From the NCBI GenBank assembly GCA_041485845.1, contig JBGPKH010000032.1:1-28027 (forward strand): DNA of 28,027 nucleotides, read 5' to 3'. The notes below the pieces were generated by a model that saw only the letters and a list, made by a program, of their open reading frames with translations, was not told the origin of the DNA and made no database searches. The position numbers and the translations under genes are program-made. Source of the DNA: OMOG01 sp041485845 (GTDB taxonomy: Bacteria; Acidobacteriota; Terriglobia; Bryobacterales; Bryobacteraceae). Of this stretch, positions 1 to 7,300 are shown piece by piece (the first letter of the stretch is position 1; every line of letters starts with the position of its first letter).

Positions 1-1513
1 AGCCTTCCGGTAGTTCCCAGTTGAGGAAGCTGAGGTCAAGGTCGTCGTATTGGACGCCGGCCAGCCGGTAGTTCAGCCCCATGGCTTTCTTGAGCCGGAA
101 CTCCCCGGGCTTCTCTTCACCCAGGAAGAAGGCCAGGTGCTTGATGCGGAGGGTTTGCAGGAGGCGGTCGCCCACCGAGGCCAGCATGGTATCGAGGTCG
201 GTCTCCGAGCTCAGCTCGCGGGCGAACTCCACCAGGGTGCGGCGGTAATCGTAGCTGTCGCGGTAGAAGTGCTTGTCCAGCCACTCCTGCATCCAGTTGC
301 GAATCGGCTGGAACAGGAAGGCCCCGATCAGCATGACGGTCATCACCGCCGGAGTGCCGAGCTCTTTGAAATATCGTTGCACCACGCCGCCCAGCGAAAA
401 CACAATACCGTAAGAGATTGCCAGCACGCAGATGGTGGCCAGGGTGTACGCGTAGCCGCGGCGGAAGATGATGTCCACATCCATCAGCCGGTAGCGCACG
501 ATGGCGTAGGCCAGAGTCAGCGGAATCAGCGGCAGGGAGAGAACCGACATCTTCTGCCACGGACCCGGCACCTGTCCCACGGCGTACGGCAGCACGTACA
601 GAAAGGCATAGGGCAGGATGCCGCAGAAAGTGCCGTTGCGCAGCCACTTGAGCTGCTGCCGCACGATGGGGTCCTCAGATTTTCCGTATTCCAGGCTCAG
701 GGCAAAACCGCCCAGGACGTACGGCACGGTCGAAAAGACCGTCCACACGCGATCCAGCAACCAGCGCACTTCGAGCAGCGGAACCGAGACCTTCAGCCCG
801 CCCGAGGAGAACCCCATATACAGCAGAAACAGCACGGCCGCCGGCACGTACAGGAGGGCCACGCGCGACGGCCGGCGCAACCAGCTTCGGGGCTCCGGAA
901 AGGTCAGGCAGAAGTGCAGGAACACCGTGGGCGCCAGCAGTCCCGCCGCCAGGTTGCCCAGGTAAATGACGGTATCGAAGGTATTGAGCTTTCCGGTGAA
1001 GTGGAAGCTGAGGAAGATGAACGACGCCAGGCACAGCACGTAGAAATGTTGCGCCTTGTGCGCGCTCCCGCGGCGAAAATAGACGAAGAGGCCAATCACC
1101 AGGTAGGCGGCCCCCACGACGTATTGGTAGAGGACGGCGCGATCCAGCGGCACCTCGGCCACGATCACGTTCTTGATGTCGAAATCCACGCCGTTGCGGA
1201 CCACATGGTAGGTCGCATTGCCATAGGCCATGAAATTGGTCAGAACTTTGGTGACATCGATGGCCTTTTGGATCCCCACCCCGTTGATGCTCACCAGGCG
1301 GTCGCCCTGGTGAACTCCCACCCCGGCCGCCTGGCTGTCCGCAGGCACATAAAGTGCCGACACCCCAGCGCTGCGGTCGGCCCAGATCACCCCATCGCTG
1401 TGCAGGCGGAAGTGATACTGCGCATCCAGATTGATAAAGGCGGCTACACCGGCAGCCAGTGTAAGGATCGTCAGGATGGCTGTGGACAGTTGGAACTTGA
1501 GTTCCTGAAACAT
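1..1513 (-). CDS. Partial PDZ / polytopic membrane / GAF sensor protein (N-terminal 504 residues; probably a sensor kinase)
   Basis: The frame runs open from an ATG at 1513 to the window edge, so the C-terminus is missing. Residues 1-28 hold a first membrane segment. Residues about 30-105 form a PDZ-like domain (GVHQGDRLVSINGVGI is the typical ligand-groove stretch). About nine further hydrophobic segments follow between residues 115 and 400, including the motif YRLMDVDIIFRRGYAYT, which I associate with polytopic sensors placed before GAF-kinase modules. From about residue 420 (HFYRDSYDYRRTL) a GAF domain begins. By analogy with this architecture a histidine kinase or phosphatase output domain probably lies beyond the window; that is inference. 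It is divergent from the polysaccharide operon, so it may sense envelope state and control that operon, but nothing in the sequence proves it. Confidence 0.8.
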   Translation of the reverse strand, partial: MFQELKFQLSTAILTILTLAAGVAAFINLDAQYHFRLHSDGVIWADRSAGVSALYVPADSQAAGVGVHQGDRLVSINGVGIQKAIDVTKVLTNFMAYGNATYHVVRNGVDFDIKNVIVAEVPLDRAVLYQYVVGAAYLVIGLFVYFRRGSAHKAQHFYVLCLASFIFLSFHFTGKLNTFDTVIYLGNLAAGLLAPTVFLHFCLTFPEPRSWLRRPSRVALLYVPAAVLFLLYMGFSSGGLKVSVPLLEVRWLLDRVWTVFSTVPYVLGGFALSLEYGKSEDPIVRQQLKWLRNGTFCGILPYAFLYVLPYAVGQVPGPWQKMSVLSLPLIPLTLAYAIVRYRLMDVDIIFRRGYAYTLATICVLAISYGIVFSLGGVVQRYFKELGTPAVMTVMLIGAFLFQPIRNWMQEWLDKHFYRDSYDYRRTLVEFARELSSETDLDTMLASVGDRLLQTLRIKHLAFFLGEEKPGEFRLKKAMGLNYRLAGVQYDDLDLSFLNWELPEG

Positions 1514-1837
1514 GGTGGCCGCCGTCTCTTGCGTTCAGCGAGACAATTTTCCTCAGCCGCACGTGCACGTTGGATGCCGTGCCAGATTCACAATTCTGTA
1601 TCCAGATTAGCCGATTTTTCTATAGCTTACAAGCCACGTGCTGCGAGCCCTCCATTTTTTGGGAGAAATACACTATGCGGAAGTGTATCTTCCCTGGAGC
1701 TCTCGAAACGGCATCCATCAGGCTGTTCGCCGGAGGGTAAGTGGTTTCTGTAGTACCTTGTAGCACCTTCGGAGGTATGGGGAGACGCGGGCAAATGCTG
1801 TACACTGTTGGTGCAGTGGCGTGCGCTTCAGGGGAAC
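1514..1837. promoter_or_regulatory. Divergent intergenic region with inverted and direct repeats
   Basis: This 324-bp gap separates the sensor gene (-) from the polysaccharide operon (+), so it must carry both promoters. It contains a perfect 7-bp inverted repeat, ATACACT (1668-1674) and AGTGTAT (1682-1688), with a 7-nt spacer, extendable by GAA/TTC with one bulged base. It also contains a tandem 10-bp direct repeat, GTAGTACCTT (1750-1759) and GTAGCACCTT (1760-1769). A TACACT (1801-1806) could be a -10 element for the operon, but no convincing -35 is seen. I see no coding frame I would trust here. Confidence 0.45.
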
Positions 1838-2581
1838 ATGATGAGAACGGCGATCTCCGCACTTCTGATGGTTCTTCCCGTATGGTCTTACGGAATCGGC
1901 GATCCCAAACCGTCCGACAGCCAGCAGCAAAAAGCCAATGCCGGACCGGTTGTGCAATCGCCTAAAGCCACCATTCCAGCCGGCCCGCGAGGCGCGGACG
2001 CGCCGCCAAAGACAGCGCCTCCGTCAGCCGGGGAGACCGACCCGGCGAAACTGGCGGCGCCCGCGCCCGGCGCCATACTCTCCGGTGGCGCGCCCGCCGG
2101 TGAGAAGACCTACGTCATTGGCCCGGAAGACGTTCTGAACGTTCTGGTATGGGGCAACGCGCCGCTGACCGGCGACGTGACGGTTCGCCCCGATGGCATG
2201 ATCACCCTGGGTCTGATCAACGAAGTCAGGGCCGCCGGCCTCACTCCCGAGCAGTTGACCAACGCCATTACGGCCCGCCTCAAGGACGGCGGATACATGC
2301 AGTCGCCGCGCGTCACGGTCAAGGTTCAACAGGTGAACAGCCGCAAGGCCTGCATCGTGGGCGAGGTTTTGAAGCCGGGCTGCTTCCACCTGATCGTCTC
2401 CACCACGGTTCTGCAAGCCCTGGTCAATGCCGGCGGTTTCAAGGATTTCGCCAACCAGAAAAACATCATCGTGCAGCGCGGCGAGAAACGTTTTTCCTTC
2501 AACTACAAACGCGTGATCGCCGGAAAAAACCGGGAACAGAACATCCTCCTCGAGCCGGAAGATTTGATCATCGTGAAGTGA
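1838..2581 (+). CDS. Polysaccharide export protein (Wza-like, Poly_export + SLBB)
   Basis: A 247-residue exported protein. Residues 1-21 are a signal peptide (MMRTAISALLMVLPVWSYGI), which fixes the start at ATG 1838 or the adjacent ATG 1841; a GGGG lies just upstream. Residues about 36-88 are a Pro/Ala/Gly-rich linker. Residues about 91-163 match the poly-export domain (YVIGPEDVLNVLVW, VRPDGMITLGLINEVRAAG), and residues about 170-220 resemble an SLBB domain (GEVLKPGCFHL). The family forms the outer-membrane/periplasmic channel for capsule or exopolysaccharide. There is no lipobox cysteine and only one clear SLBB domain, so it is shorter than classical Wza (about 380 residues). It lies 11 bp upstream of the copolymerase gene and is surely co-transcribed with it. 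Confidence 0.9.
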   Translation: MMRTAISALLMVLPVWSYGIGDPKPSDSQQQKANAGPVVQSPKATIPAGPRGADAPPKTAPPSAGETDPAKLAAPAPGAILSGGAPAGEKTYVIGPEDVLNVLVWGNAPLTGDVTVRPDGMITLGLINEVRAAGLTPEQLTNAITARLKDGGYMQSPRVTVKVQQVNSRKACIVGEVLKPGCFHLIVSTTVLQALVNAGGFKDFANQKNIIVQRGEKRFSFNYKRVIAGKNREQNILLEPEDLIIVK

Positions 2582-2592
2582 CCACCAACCCT

Positions 2593-4263
2593 ATGGGAAC
2601 CGCGCAGAACTTCCAGACTAGCTCCCGCCGTCCGCCCGATATCGAAGACTACATCGACATGCTGCGGCGTTACCGCCCCTGGATCGCCGGCCCCATGTTC
2701 GCCGGGCTGGTGATCGCGGTAGTGGCGGCTTTCCTTTCGCCCGACACCTTCGTTTCCACATCCATCCTCACCATCAAGCCCCAGCAGGTCTCCGAAAAAC
2801 TGATCCCCAGCGTCATCAACGCCTCTCAAATGACCGAGCGGCTCACGCGGATGCAAACCGACATCCTCAGCCGCACCACGCTCTCCGAGATCATTCAGAA
2901 GCCCTCGCTCAACCTCTACCCTAAAGAGCGGCTGAAGAAGCCCCTGATCGATGTCATCGAGAAAATGAAGAACGTCGATCTCAAGATTGCGCCCTATAAC
3001 AATCCCACCGCCGACCGCCGGTTGTCGTCCGCGTTCATCGTCCAGTTCCGGTACACCGACCGCCACGTGGCTGCGGCCGTGGCGCAGGAAATCGTCAACC
3101 GGTTCGTGGAGCAAAGCGCGACCACCGTTCACAACCAGAACAACCTCACCGTCAGCATTCTGAAAGACGAAGTGAAAAACGCCAAGGAAGCCAAAGACAA
3201 GGCGGAGGCTGCCCTCACCCAGTTCGAGATTCAGAACTCCGGCCGCCTGCCCTCGCAGGCAGGGGCGAATTCCCAGGCGTTCATACAGATCCAGATGCAG
3301 GTGATGAACATCGGCCAGCAGATCGCCCGCGACCAGCAGGACAAGCTGATGCTCGAAACGCAGCTTCAAAATCTGCGCAACGACCAGAATTTCGCCTCCG
3401 CCAACCTGGAGCAGACCGCCGGCGGCGGCATCGCCGTTCGCAACGAGAAGCTCATCAACCTGAACAAGGAAATCACCAGCCTCAAGTCGGCGCTGGCTTC
3501 TTTGAAGCGGGTGTACGGCCCCAACTATCCCGAAATCGCCAATACCCAGGCCCAGATCGCCGTTCTCGAGCAGGAGCAGAGCGAGATCGAAAAGCAGGAT
3601 GCCGCGCAGCAGGCCGGCAGAGTGGTCCCGGCCAGGACGGCGATCAATCCGGCGGCGCAACAGGCCTTGCAGAAGTATCAGGCACAGCAGAATACTCTCC
3701 AGGCCCAGTTCGCCTCGAAGAACGTGGAGATCGTGGAACTGACCAGGCAGAGGGCGGGACTCGAAAAACAGATGGCGATCTACCAGAAGCGCCTCGAAGA
3801 GGCCCCGCTCATCGAGCAGAAGCACACCTCGCTGGTCAACGACCTCAACCTGGCCAAGGCTCATCACGACGAAATGATCAGGCGCCAGCAGCAATCCGAC
3901 ACCGCCCAGAACGTCGAGGACCATAAGGCCGGCGAGCAACTGGAAATGCTCGATCCTCCGAACGTCCCGGAGAAGGCCATCGAGCCCGACCGCTGGATCT
4001 GGGCGGGCGCCGGCACGTTCGCCGGACTGCTTGGCGGGCTGATGCTGGCCGCCGCCAAGGAAATCAAGAACACTTCTCTCAAGAATCTCAAGGATGTGCG
4101 GGCCTATACCAATCTGCCGGTGCTGAGCAGCATCCCGCTTCTCGAAAACAACCTGCTGGTGCGCAGGAAGCGCCGCCTGGTTTGGCTGGCCTGGTCCACC
4201 GCCATCATTTCCGGCGCGATCGTAATGGGCGGATCCGTGTACTACTATATGTCCAACGCGTAG
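2593..4263 (+). CDS. Polysaccharide copolymerase / chain-length determinant (Wzz/GumC-like)
   Basis: A 556-residue inner-membrane protein. The start is the ATG at 2593, 11 bp after the preceding stop; the frame stays open upstream, but that part overlaps the export gene in another frame. Residues 14-50 carry the Wzz signature (DIEDYIDMLRRYRPW) followed by a membrane segment (31-49). Residues about 190-440 are long Gln/Glu/Ala-rich helices with coiled-coil character, as in GumC-type proteins. A second membrane segment lies at about 468-488 (GAGTFAGLLGGLMLAA) behind a proline-bearing stretch typical of the family. Unusually there is a third segment at about 529-553 (WLAWSTAIISGAIVMGGSVY) that would reverse the topology of the C-terminus. 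The family controls chain length and couples export to the tyrosine kinase encoded next. Confidence 0.9.
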   Translation: MGTAQNFQTSSRRPPDIEDYIDMLRRYRPWIAGPMFAGLVIAVVAAFLSPDTFVSTSILTIKPQQVSEKLIPSVINASQMTERLTRMQTDILSRTTLSEIIQKPSLNLYPKERLKKPLIDVIEKMKNVDLKIAPYNNPTADRRLSSAFIVQFRYTDRHVAAAVAQEIVNRFVEQSATTVHNQNNLTVSILKDEVKNAKEAKDKAEAALTQFEIQNSGRLPSQAGANSQAFIQIQMQVMNIGQQIARDQQDKLMLETQLQNLRNDQNFASANLEQTAGGGIAVRNEKLINLNKEITSLKSALASLKRVYGPNYPEIANTQAQIAVLEQEQSEIEKQDAAQQAGRVVPARTAINPAAQQALQKYQAQQNTLQAQFASKNVEIVELTRQRAGLEKQMAIYQKRLEEAPLIEQKHTSLVNDLNLAKAHHDEMIRRQQQSDTAQNVEDHKAGEQLEMLDPPNVPEKAIEPDRWIWAGAGTFAGLLGGLMLAAAKEIKNTSLKNLKDVRAYTNLPVLSSIPLLENNLLVRRKRRLVWLAWSTAIISGAIVMGGSVYYYMSNA

Positions 4264-4281
4264 CACCGCAAGGGAGTCGAA

Positions 4282-5151
4282 ATGAGCAGAGTTCACGATG
4301 CGTTACGCCGGGCTGAGCGGGGCGGGCCGGCGCCCGGCGACACGCCGCCAGTGGTAACGGCCTATCGAAAACCCGAGATGATTCCGGTGAACGGCGCGGC
4401 TGCTGCTTTACCGCCGGTCCGGCTGAACCTGCATACCGGCATGCTGGGCGATGCGCCGATGGTGTCTTTCGACCCGGCCCCCGAATCCCATCTCCTGAAC
4501 CTGGCCAATTCGCATGAAACACCGGCCGAGGAGTTCCGCACGCTGCGCACGCGTTTGAACCACCTGCAAACGCTTCAGCCGCTGCATACGGTGGTTGTGA
4601 CCAGTCCGTCTCCGGCGGAAGGCAAGACCTTCACCGCGGTCAACCTCGCGCTGGCCCAGGCGCACCTGGCCGAGACCCCGGTCCTGCTGGCCGATTTCGA
4701 CCTGCGCCGCCCGCTCATTCACAAGCTCCTGCAAATCGATCGCGCGCCCGGGCTTTCGGATTTCCTGACCGGCCAGTGTAATTTTTCCCAGGCGCTGCGC
4801 CGCGTGGAGGGGATGAATCTCTACTTCCTGCCCGCTGGCTCCCCGGTCAAGAACCCGCTCGAACTGCTCAACACCCGCCAGATCAGAGTCCTCTTCGAGG
4901 AATTGCCGGAGGTCTTCAACTGGGCCATCTTCGATACGCCCCCCCTGCTGCTCTCGGCCGACGCCAACCTGCTGGCCACTCTGGCCGACGGCACCCTCCT
5001 AGTGGTGAAGATCGCCTCCACGACTTTTGACAACGTGACCCGCGCCATGCAGTCCCTCTGCGAGAACAACGTGCTGGGAATCGTGGCCAACGGAGCCCGC
5101 GCCTCGGAATTGTACAGCAAATACGCCTACTACTATTCCAGGACCGAATAG
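4282..5151 (+). CDS. Tyrosine protein kinase of the CpsD/CapB (BY-kinase) family
   Basis: A 289-residue cytoplasmic P-loop kinase. It shows the Walker A motif SPSPAEGKT (108-116), Walker A' VLLADFDLRRP (134-144) and Walker B IFDTPP (216-221). The C-terminus carries a tyrosine cluster (Y278, Y281, Y283, Y284, Y285), the usual autophosphorylation tail. The N-terminal EEFRTLRTRL (83-92) is the family's oligomerisation motif. It has no transmembrane part, so it would depend on the copolymerase encoded 18 bp upstream for activation. The start ATG at 4282 has an AGGGAG ribosome-binding site 5 nt upstream. It ends the operon; the next gene is convergent. No glycosyltransferase or polymerase gene lies nearby, so the synthesis genes must be elsewhere. 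Confidence 0.9.
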   Translation: MSRVHDALRRAERGGPAPGDTPPVVTAYRKPEMIPVNGAAAALPPVRLNLHTGMLGDAPMVSFDPAPESHLLNLANSHETPAEEFRTLRTRLNHLQTLQPLHTVVVTSPSPAEGKTFTAVNLALAQAHLAETPVLLADFDLRRPLIHKLLQIDRAPGLSDFLTGQCNFSQALRRVEGMNLYFLPAGSPVKNPLELLNTRQIRVLFEELPEVFNWAIFDTPPLLLSADANLLATLADGTLLVVKIASTTFDNVTRAMQSLCENNVLGIVANGARASELYSKYAYYYSRTE

Positions 5152-5178
5152 AGTCCCTCAGATCCGGCCCCTCCGTCC

Positions 5179-5667
5179 CTACCCCCGCTTCGGTGTGCGG
5201 AACATCGCGATCGCCTCGATCTCCACCAATAGCTCCGGCCGGCAGAGGATCGCCTGTATCCCCGTCGACGCGGGCAGCGGATCGAGCCCCTGCTCCCTAT
5301 AGAACTCCGTACGCTCTTCGTTGAAAGCCGCGTAGTCCCGCTCGATGTCCCGCAGATAGCAGGTAGTGCGCACGATGTCCTTCCAGGTGGCGCCTTCCGA
5401 TTCCAGCAGCGCGGTAATGTTCGCGAAGGTGCGGCGCGTCTGGCGCCGGAAATCCCCGATGTGAAGGCTGCGCCCCTCCGAATCGATGCTCGCCGTTCCC
5501 GAGATCAGCAGCACCGCCAGCCCGTTCAGGTCGATGCGCAACCCGCGCGAAAAGGAACTGGGCCTGGGGTAGTCGTAGGCTTCCTTCAACACCCGAAGAT
5601 TCGAAATCGCGCGTTTCCCGACCGGCGCGTCCGCAATTCCCCGTAGAAGTTCCGCTTCCAGGATCAT
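5179..5667 (-). CDS. Rid (YjgF/YER057c/UK114) family protein without the catalytic arginine
   Basis: A 162-residue protein with the Rid fold: LLISGTASIDSEG (53-65), GDFRRQTRRTFANITALLES (71-90), KDIVRTTCYLRD (96-107) and the C-terminal VEIEAIAMF. Active imine deaminases such as E. coli RidA have an arginine in the P-A-R-S motif; here the matching stretch reads PAST (132-135), so the arginine is absent. It is therefore likely one of the Rid subfamilies of unknown or different activity. The N-terminal extension of about 40 residues is longer than in RidA. On the minus strand a perfect TATAAT abuts the ATG (5669-5674) and TATAAC lies slightly further upstream, so transcripts may have almost no leader, or translation may start further downstream. 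Confidence 0.85.
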   Translation of the reverse strand: MILEAELLRGIADAPVGKRAISNLRVLKEAYDYPRPSSFSRGLRIDLNGLAVLLISGTASIDSEGRSLHIGDFRRQTRRTFANITALLESEGATWKDIVRTTCYLRDIERDYAAFNEERTEFYREQGLDPLPASTGIQAILCRPELLVEIEAIAMFRTPKRG

Positions 5668-5744
5668 GATTATAATACCCTGTTATACCGGAATAGTTTC
5701 GGTTCGTGGTGAGCCTCCTGTTTCCGCGAGCTTCCGCCGCCTGG

Positions 5745-5770
5745 CCCCCAACCCCCAACCCCCAACCCCT
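5745..5770 (-). repeat. CCCCCAA heptamer array; G-quadruplex-forming sequence on the minus strand
   Basis: Three perfect tandem CCCCCAA units (5745-5751, 5752-5758, 5759-5765) followed by CCCC. On the minus strand this reads as four runs of 4-5 G separated by TT, a textbook intramolecular G-quadruplex pattern. It lies between the divergent Rid and MFS genes, about 80 bp upstream of the Rid start and on its coding strand. Confidence 0.7.
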
Positions 5771-5868
5771 TACAATAACCTTCATGAGACCCACGAAGGG
5801 CCAGGTGGCTTATCGGCAATAGTCCGGCCGGCCGAGCCGCGTTTCGCTACCCCAACTTCCGCTATTAC

Positions 5869-7080
5869 ATGACGGCCCGCTTCCTGGCAGTCATGTCGTC
5901 GGAGATGCAGGCGGTGGCGGTCGCGTGGCAGGTCTACGGCCTCACCCATCGCCCGCTCGACCTGGGCCTCGTCGGGCTCTCCCAGTTTCTCCCCGGTGTC
6001 CTCCTCTTCCCGATCGCCGGCCACCTCGCCGACCACATCCCGCGCCAACGTATCCTCCAGGTCTGCTTCGCCGCCTTTTCCCTCTGTCCCCTGTTGCTGC
6101 TGGCGTTCGCCATGCACGGCATCTCCTCGGTATACCCCATCTACGCCGTGCTTCTGCTGAATGGCGTAGTGCGCGCCTTCAACGGACCGGCCAGCCAGGC
6201 CCTCCTTCCGCTGCTGGTCCCCACCGGACACTTCCCCAACGCCGTCGCCTGGGCATCGTCCATTTTCCAGGCAGCCATGGTCACCGGCCCGATGGCCGGC
6301 GGAGTGCTGTACGGAGCCGCCGCCAGTCCGCTCCCGGTCTACGCCGGCGCGGCGATTGCCTACCTGACCGCGCTCGCCCTGGTCTCGACGATTCGCCTCG
6401 AGGGCCAGCGGCGCCCGCAAGGAACCGCTGCCATGGGCCTTGTGGGGGAGGGCTTGCGATACATCTGGCACAACAAGCTGATCCTGGGCGCCATCAGCCT
6501 GGACCTGTTCGCCGTGCTCCTGGGCGGGGCCGTCGCCCTCCTGCCGGTCTACGCCAAAGAGATCTTGAACGCCGGAGCCTTCGGGCTCGGGGTCTTGCGC
6601 AGCGCACCAGGGGCCGGCGCCGTGATCATGGCGATTGTCCTGGCTCACTGGCCTTTGCGCCGCCATGCCGGCGCCGCCATGCTCTGGTGCATCTTCGGAT
6701 TCGGCGTCTTCATCATCGTCTTCGGAGTGTCGCGCGAGTTGTGGCTGGCGGTCACGGCGTTGCTCCTGGCCGGCGCCTGCGACATGGTGAGCGTCATCGT
6801 GAGGCACACGCTGGTCCAGTTGGGAACGCCCGACGGGATGCGCGGCCGCGTGAGCGCCGTCAATATGGTGTTCATCGGCGCCTCCAACGAAGTCGGCCAA
6901 TTCGAATCGGGACTCACCGCGCAATGGCTCGGGACCGTCCCGGCGGTGATTGCCGGTGGTCTCGGAACGCTGGCCATCGTGGGCATATGGGCATGGGCGT
7001 TTCCCGTGCTCCGCCAGGTGGACGGACTGGTCCCCGCAGCCCCGAACAAATTCGCAACTCTTGACAGAGGGGCAATATAA
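5869..7080 (+). CDS. Major facilitator superfamily exporter (EntS/MFS_3-like), N-terminus possibly frameshifted
   Basis: About 403 residues with some 11-12 hydrophobic segments. The loop between the second and third segments reads GHLADHIPRQRIL, the MFS motif G-x-x-x-D-x-x-x-R-[R/Q]. The N-terminal stretch SEMQAVAVAWQVYGLTHRPLDLGLVGLSQFLPG is characteristic of the MFS_3/EntS-like exporters of about 410 residues. The only in-frame start is ATG 5869, but reading further upstream in the same frame gives AAFRYPNFRYY, which resembles the conserved pre-TM1 motif. That suggests the real protein begins upstream. An ATG at 5784 begins a 12-codon frame in another phase, so a 1-2 nt indel between 5784 and 5840 is possible. 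Substrate cannot be told. Confidence 0.85.
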   Translation: MTARFLAVMSSEMQAVAVAWQVYGLTHRPLDLGLVGLSQFLPGVLLFPIAGHLADHIPRQRILQVCFAAFSLCPLLLLAFAMHGISSVYPIYAVLLLNGVVRAFNGPASQALLPLLVPTGHFPNAVAWASSIFQAAMVTGPMAGGVLYGAAASPLPVYAGAAIAYLTALALVSTIRLEGQRRPQGTAAMGLVGEGLRYIWHNKLILGAISLDLFAVLLGGAVALLPVYAKEILNAGAFGLGVLRSAPGAGAVIMAIVLAHWPLRRHAGAAMLWCIFGFGVFIIVFGVSRELWLAVTALLLAGACDMVSVIVRHTLVQLGTPDGMRGRVSAVNMVFIGASNEVGQFESGLTAQWLGTVPAVIAGGLGTLAIVGIWAWAFPVLRQVDGLVPAAPNKFATLDRGAI

Positions 7081-7106
7081 GAGTGCCCGCTCCGCCGTAA
7101 GGCATC

Positions 7107-7160
7107 GGGCTTGCAGAAGCAACGCCCGGCTGGCTTCGGTATGCCGGGGTGTTTCCTTTT
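7107..7160 (+). terminator. Candidate terminator after the MFS gene, with two mutually exclusive hairpins
   Basis: The second hairpin pairs CCCGGC (7125-7130) with GCCGGG (7143-7148) and is followed by a T-rich stretch GTTTCCTTTT (7151-7160). A first hairpin, GGGCTTGC (7107-7114) with GCAA-c-GCCC (7119-7127), overlaps it by three bases, so both cannot form at once. The rest of the 220-bp gap before the histidine kinase shows nothing I can name. Confidence 0.4.
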
Positions 7161-7300
7161 GGCGGGTGGTTTGCACACCCCGTCGGGTCAGCCAGATTCG
7201 CCCCGGCCCGCCTCGCTGCGGCCCCGACTCACACATCCGGGAATCGACGGACACTCGCCGCCTCCCGAAGGGACCGTGCGATCATGTTCGTGGGTATGCC

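Noticed and set aside
50..1753. 567-codon open frame on the plus strand opposite the sensor gene
   Set aside because: It is antisense to a clearly conserved PDZ/GAF protein and its composition (rich in His, Gln, Arg) is typical of GC-rich antisense frames.
2149..2592. N-terminal extension of the copolymerase frame by 148 codons
   Set aside because: It overlaps the export protein gene in another frame and has no family sequence; the Wzz motif starts just after ATG 2593.
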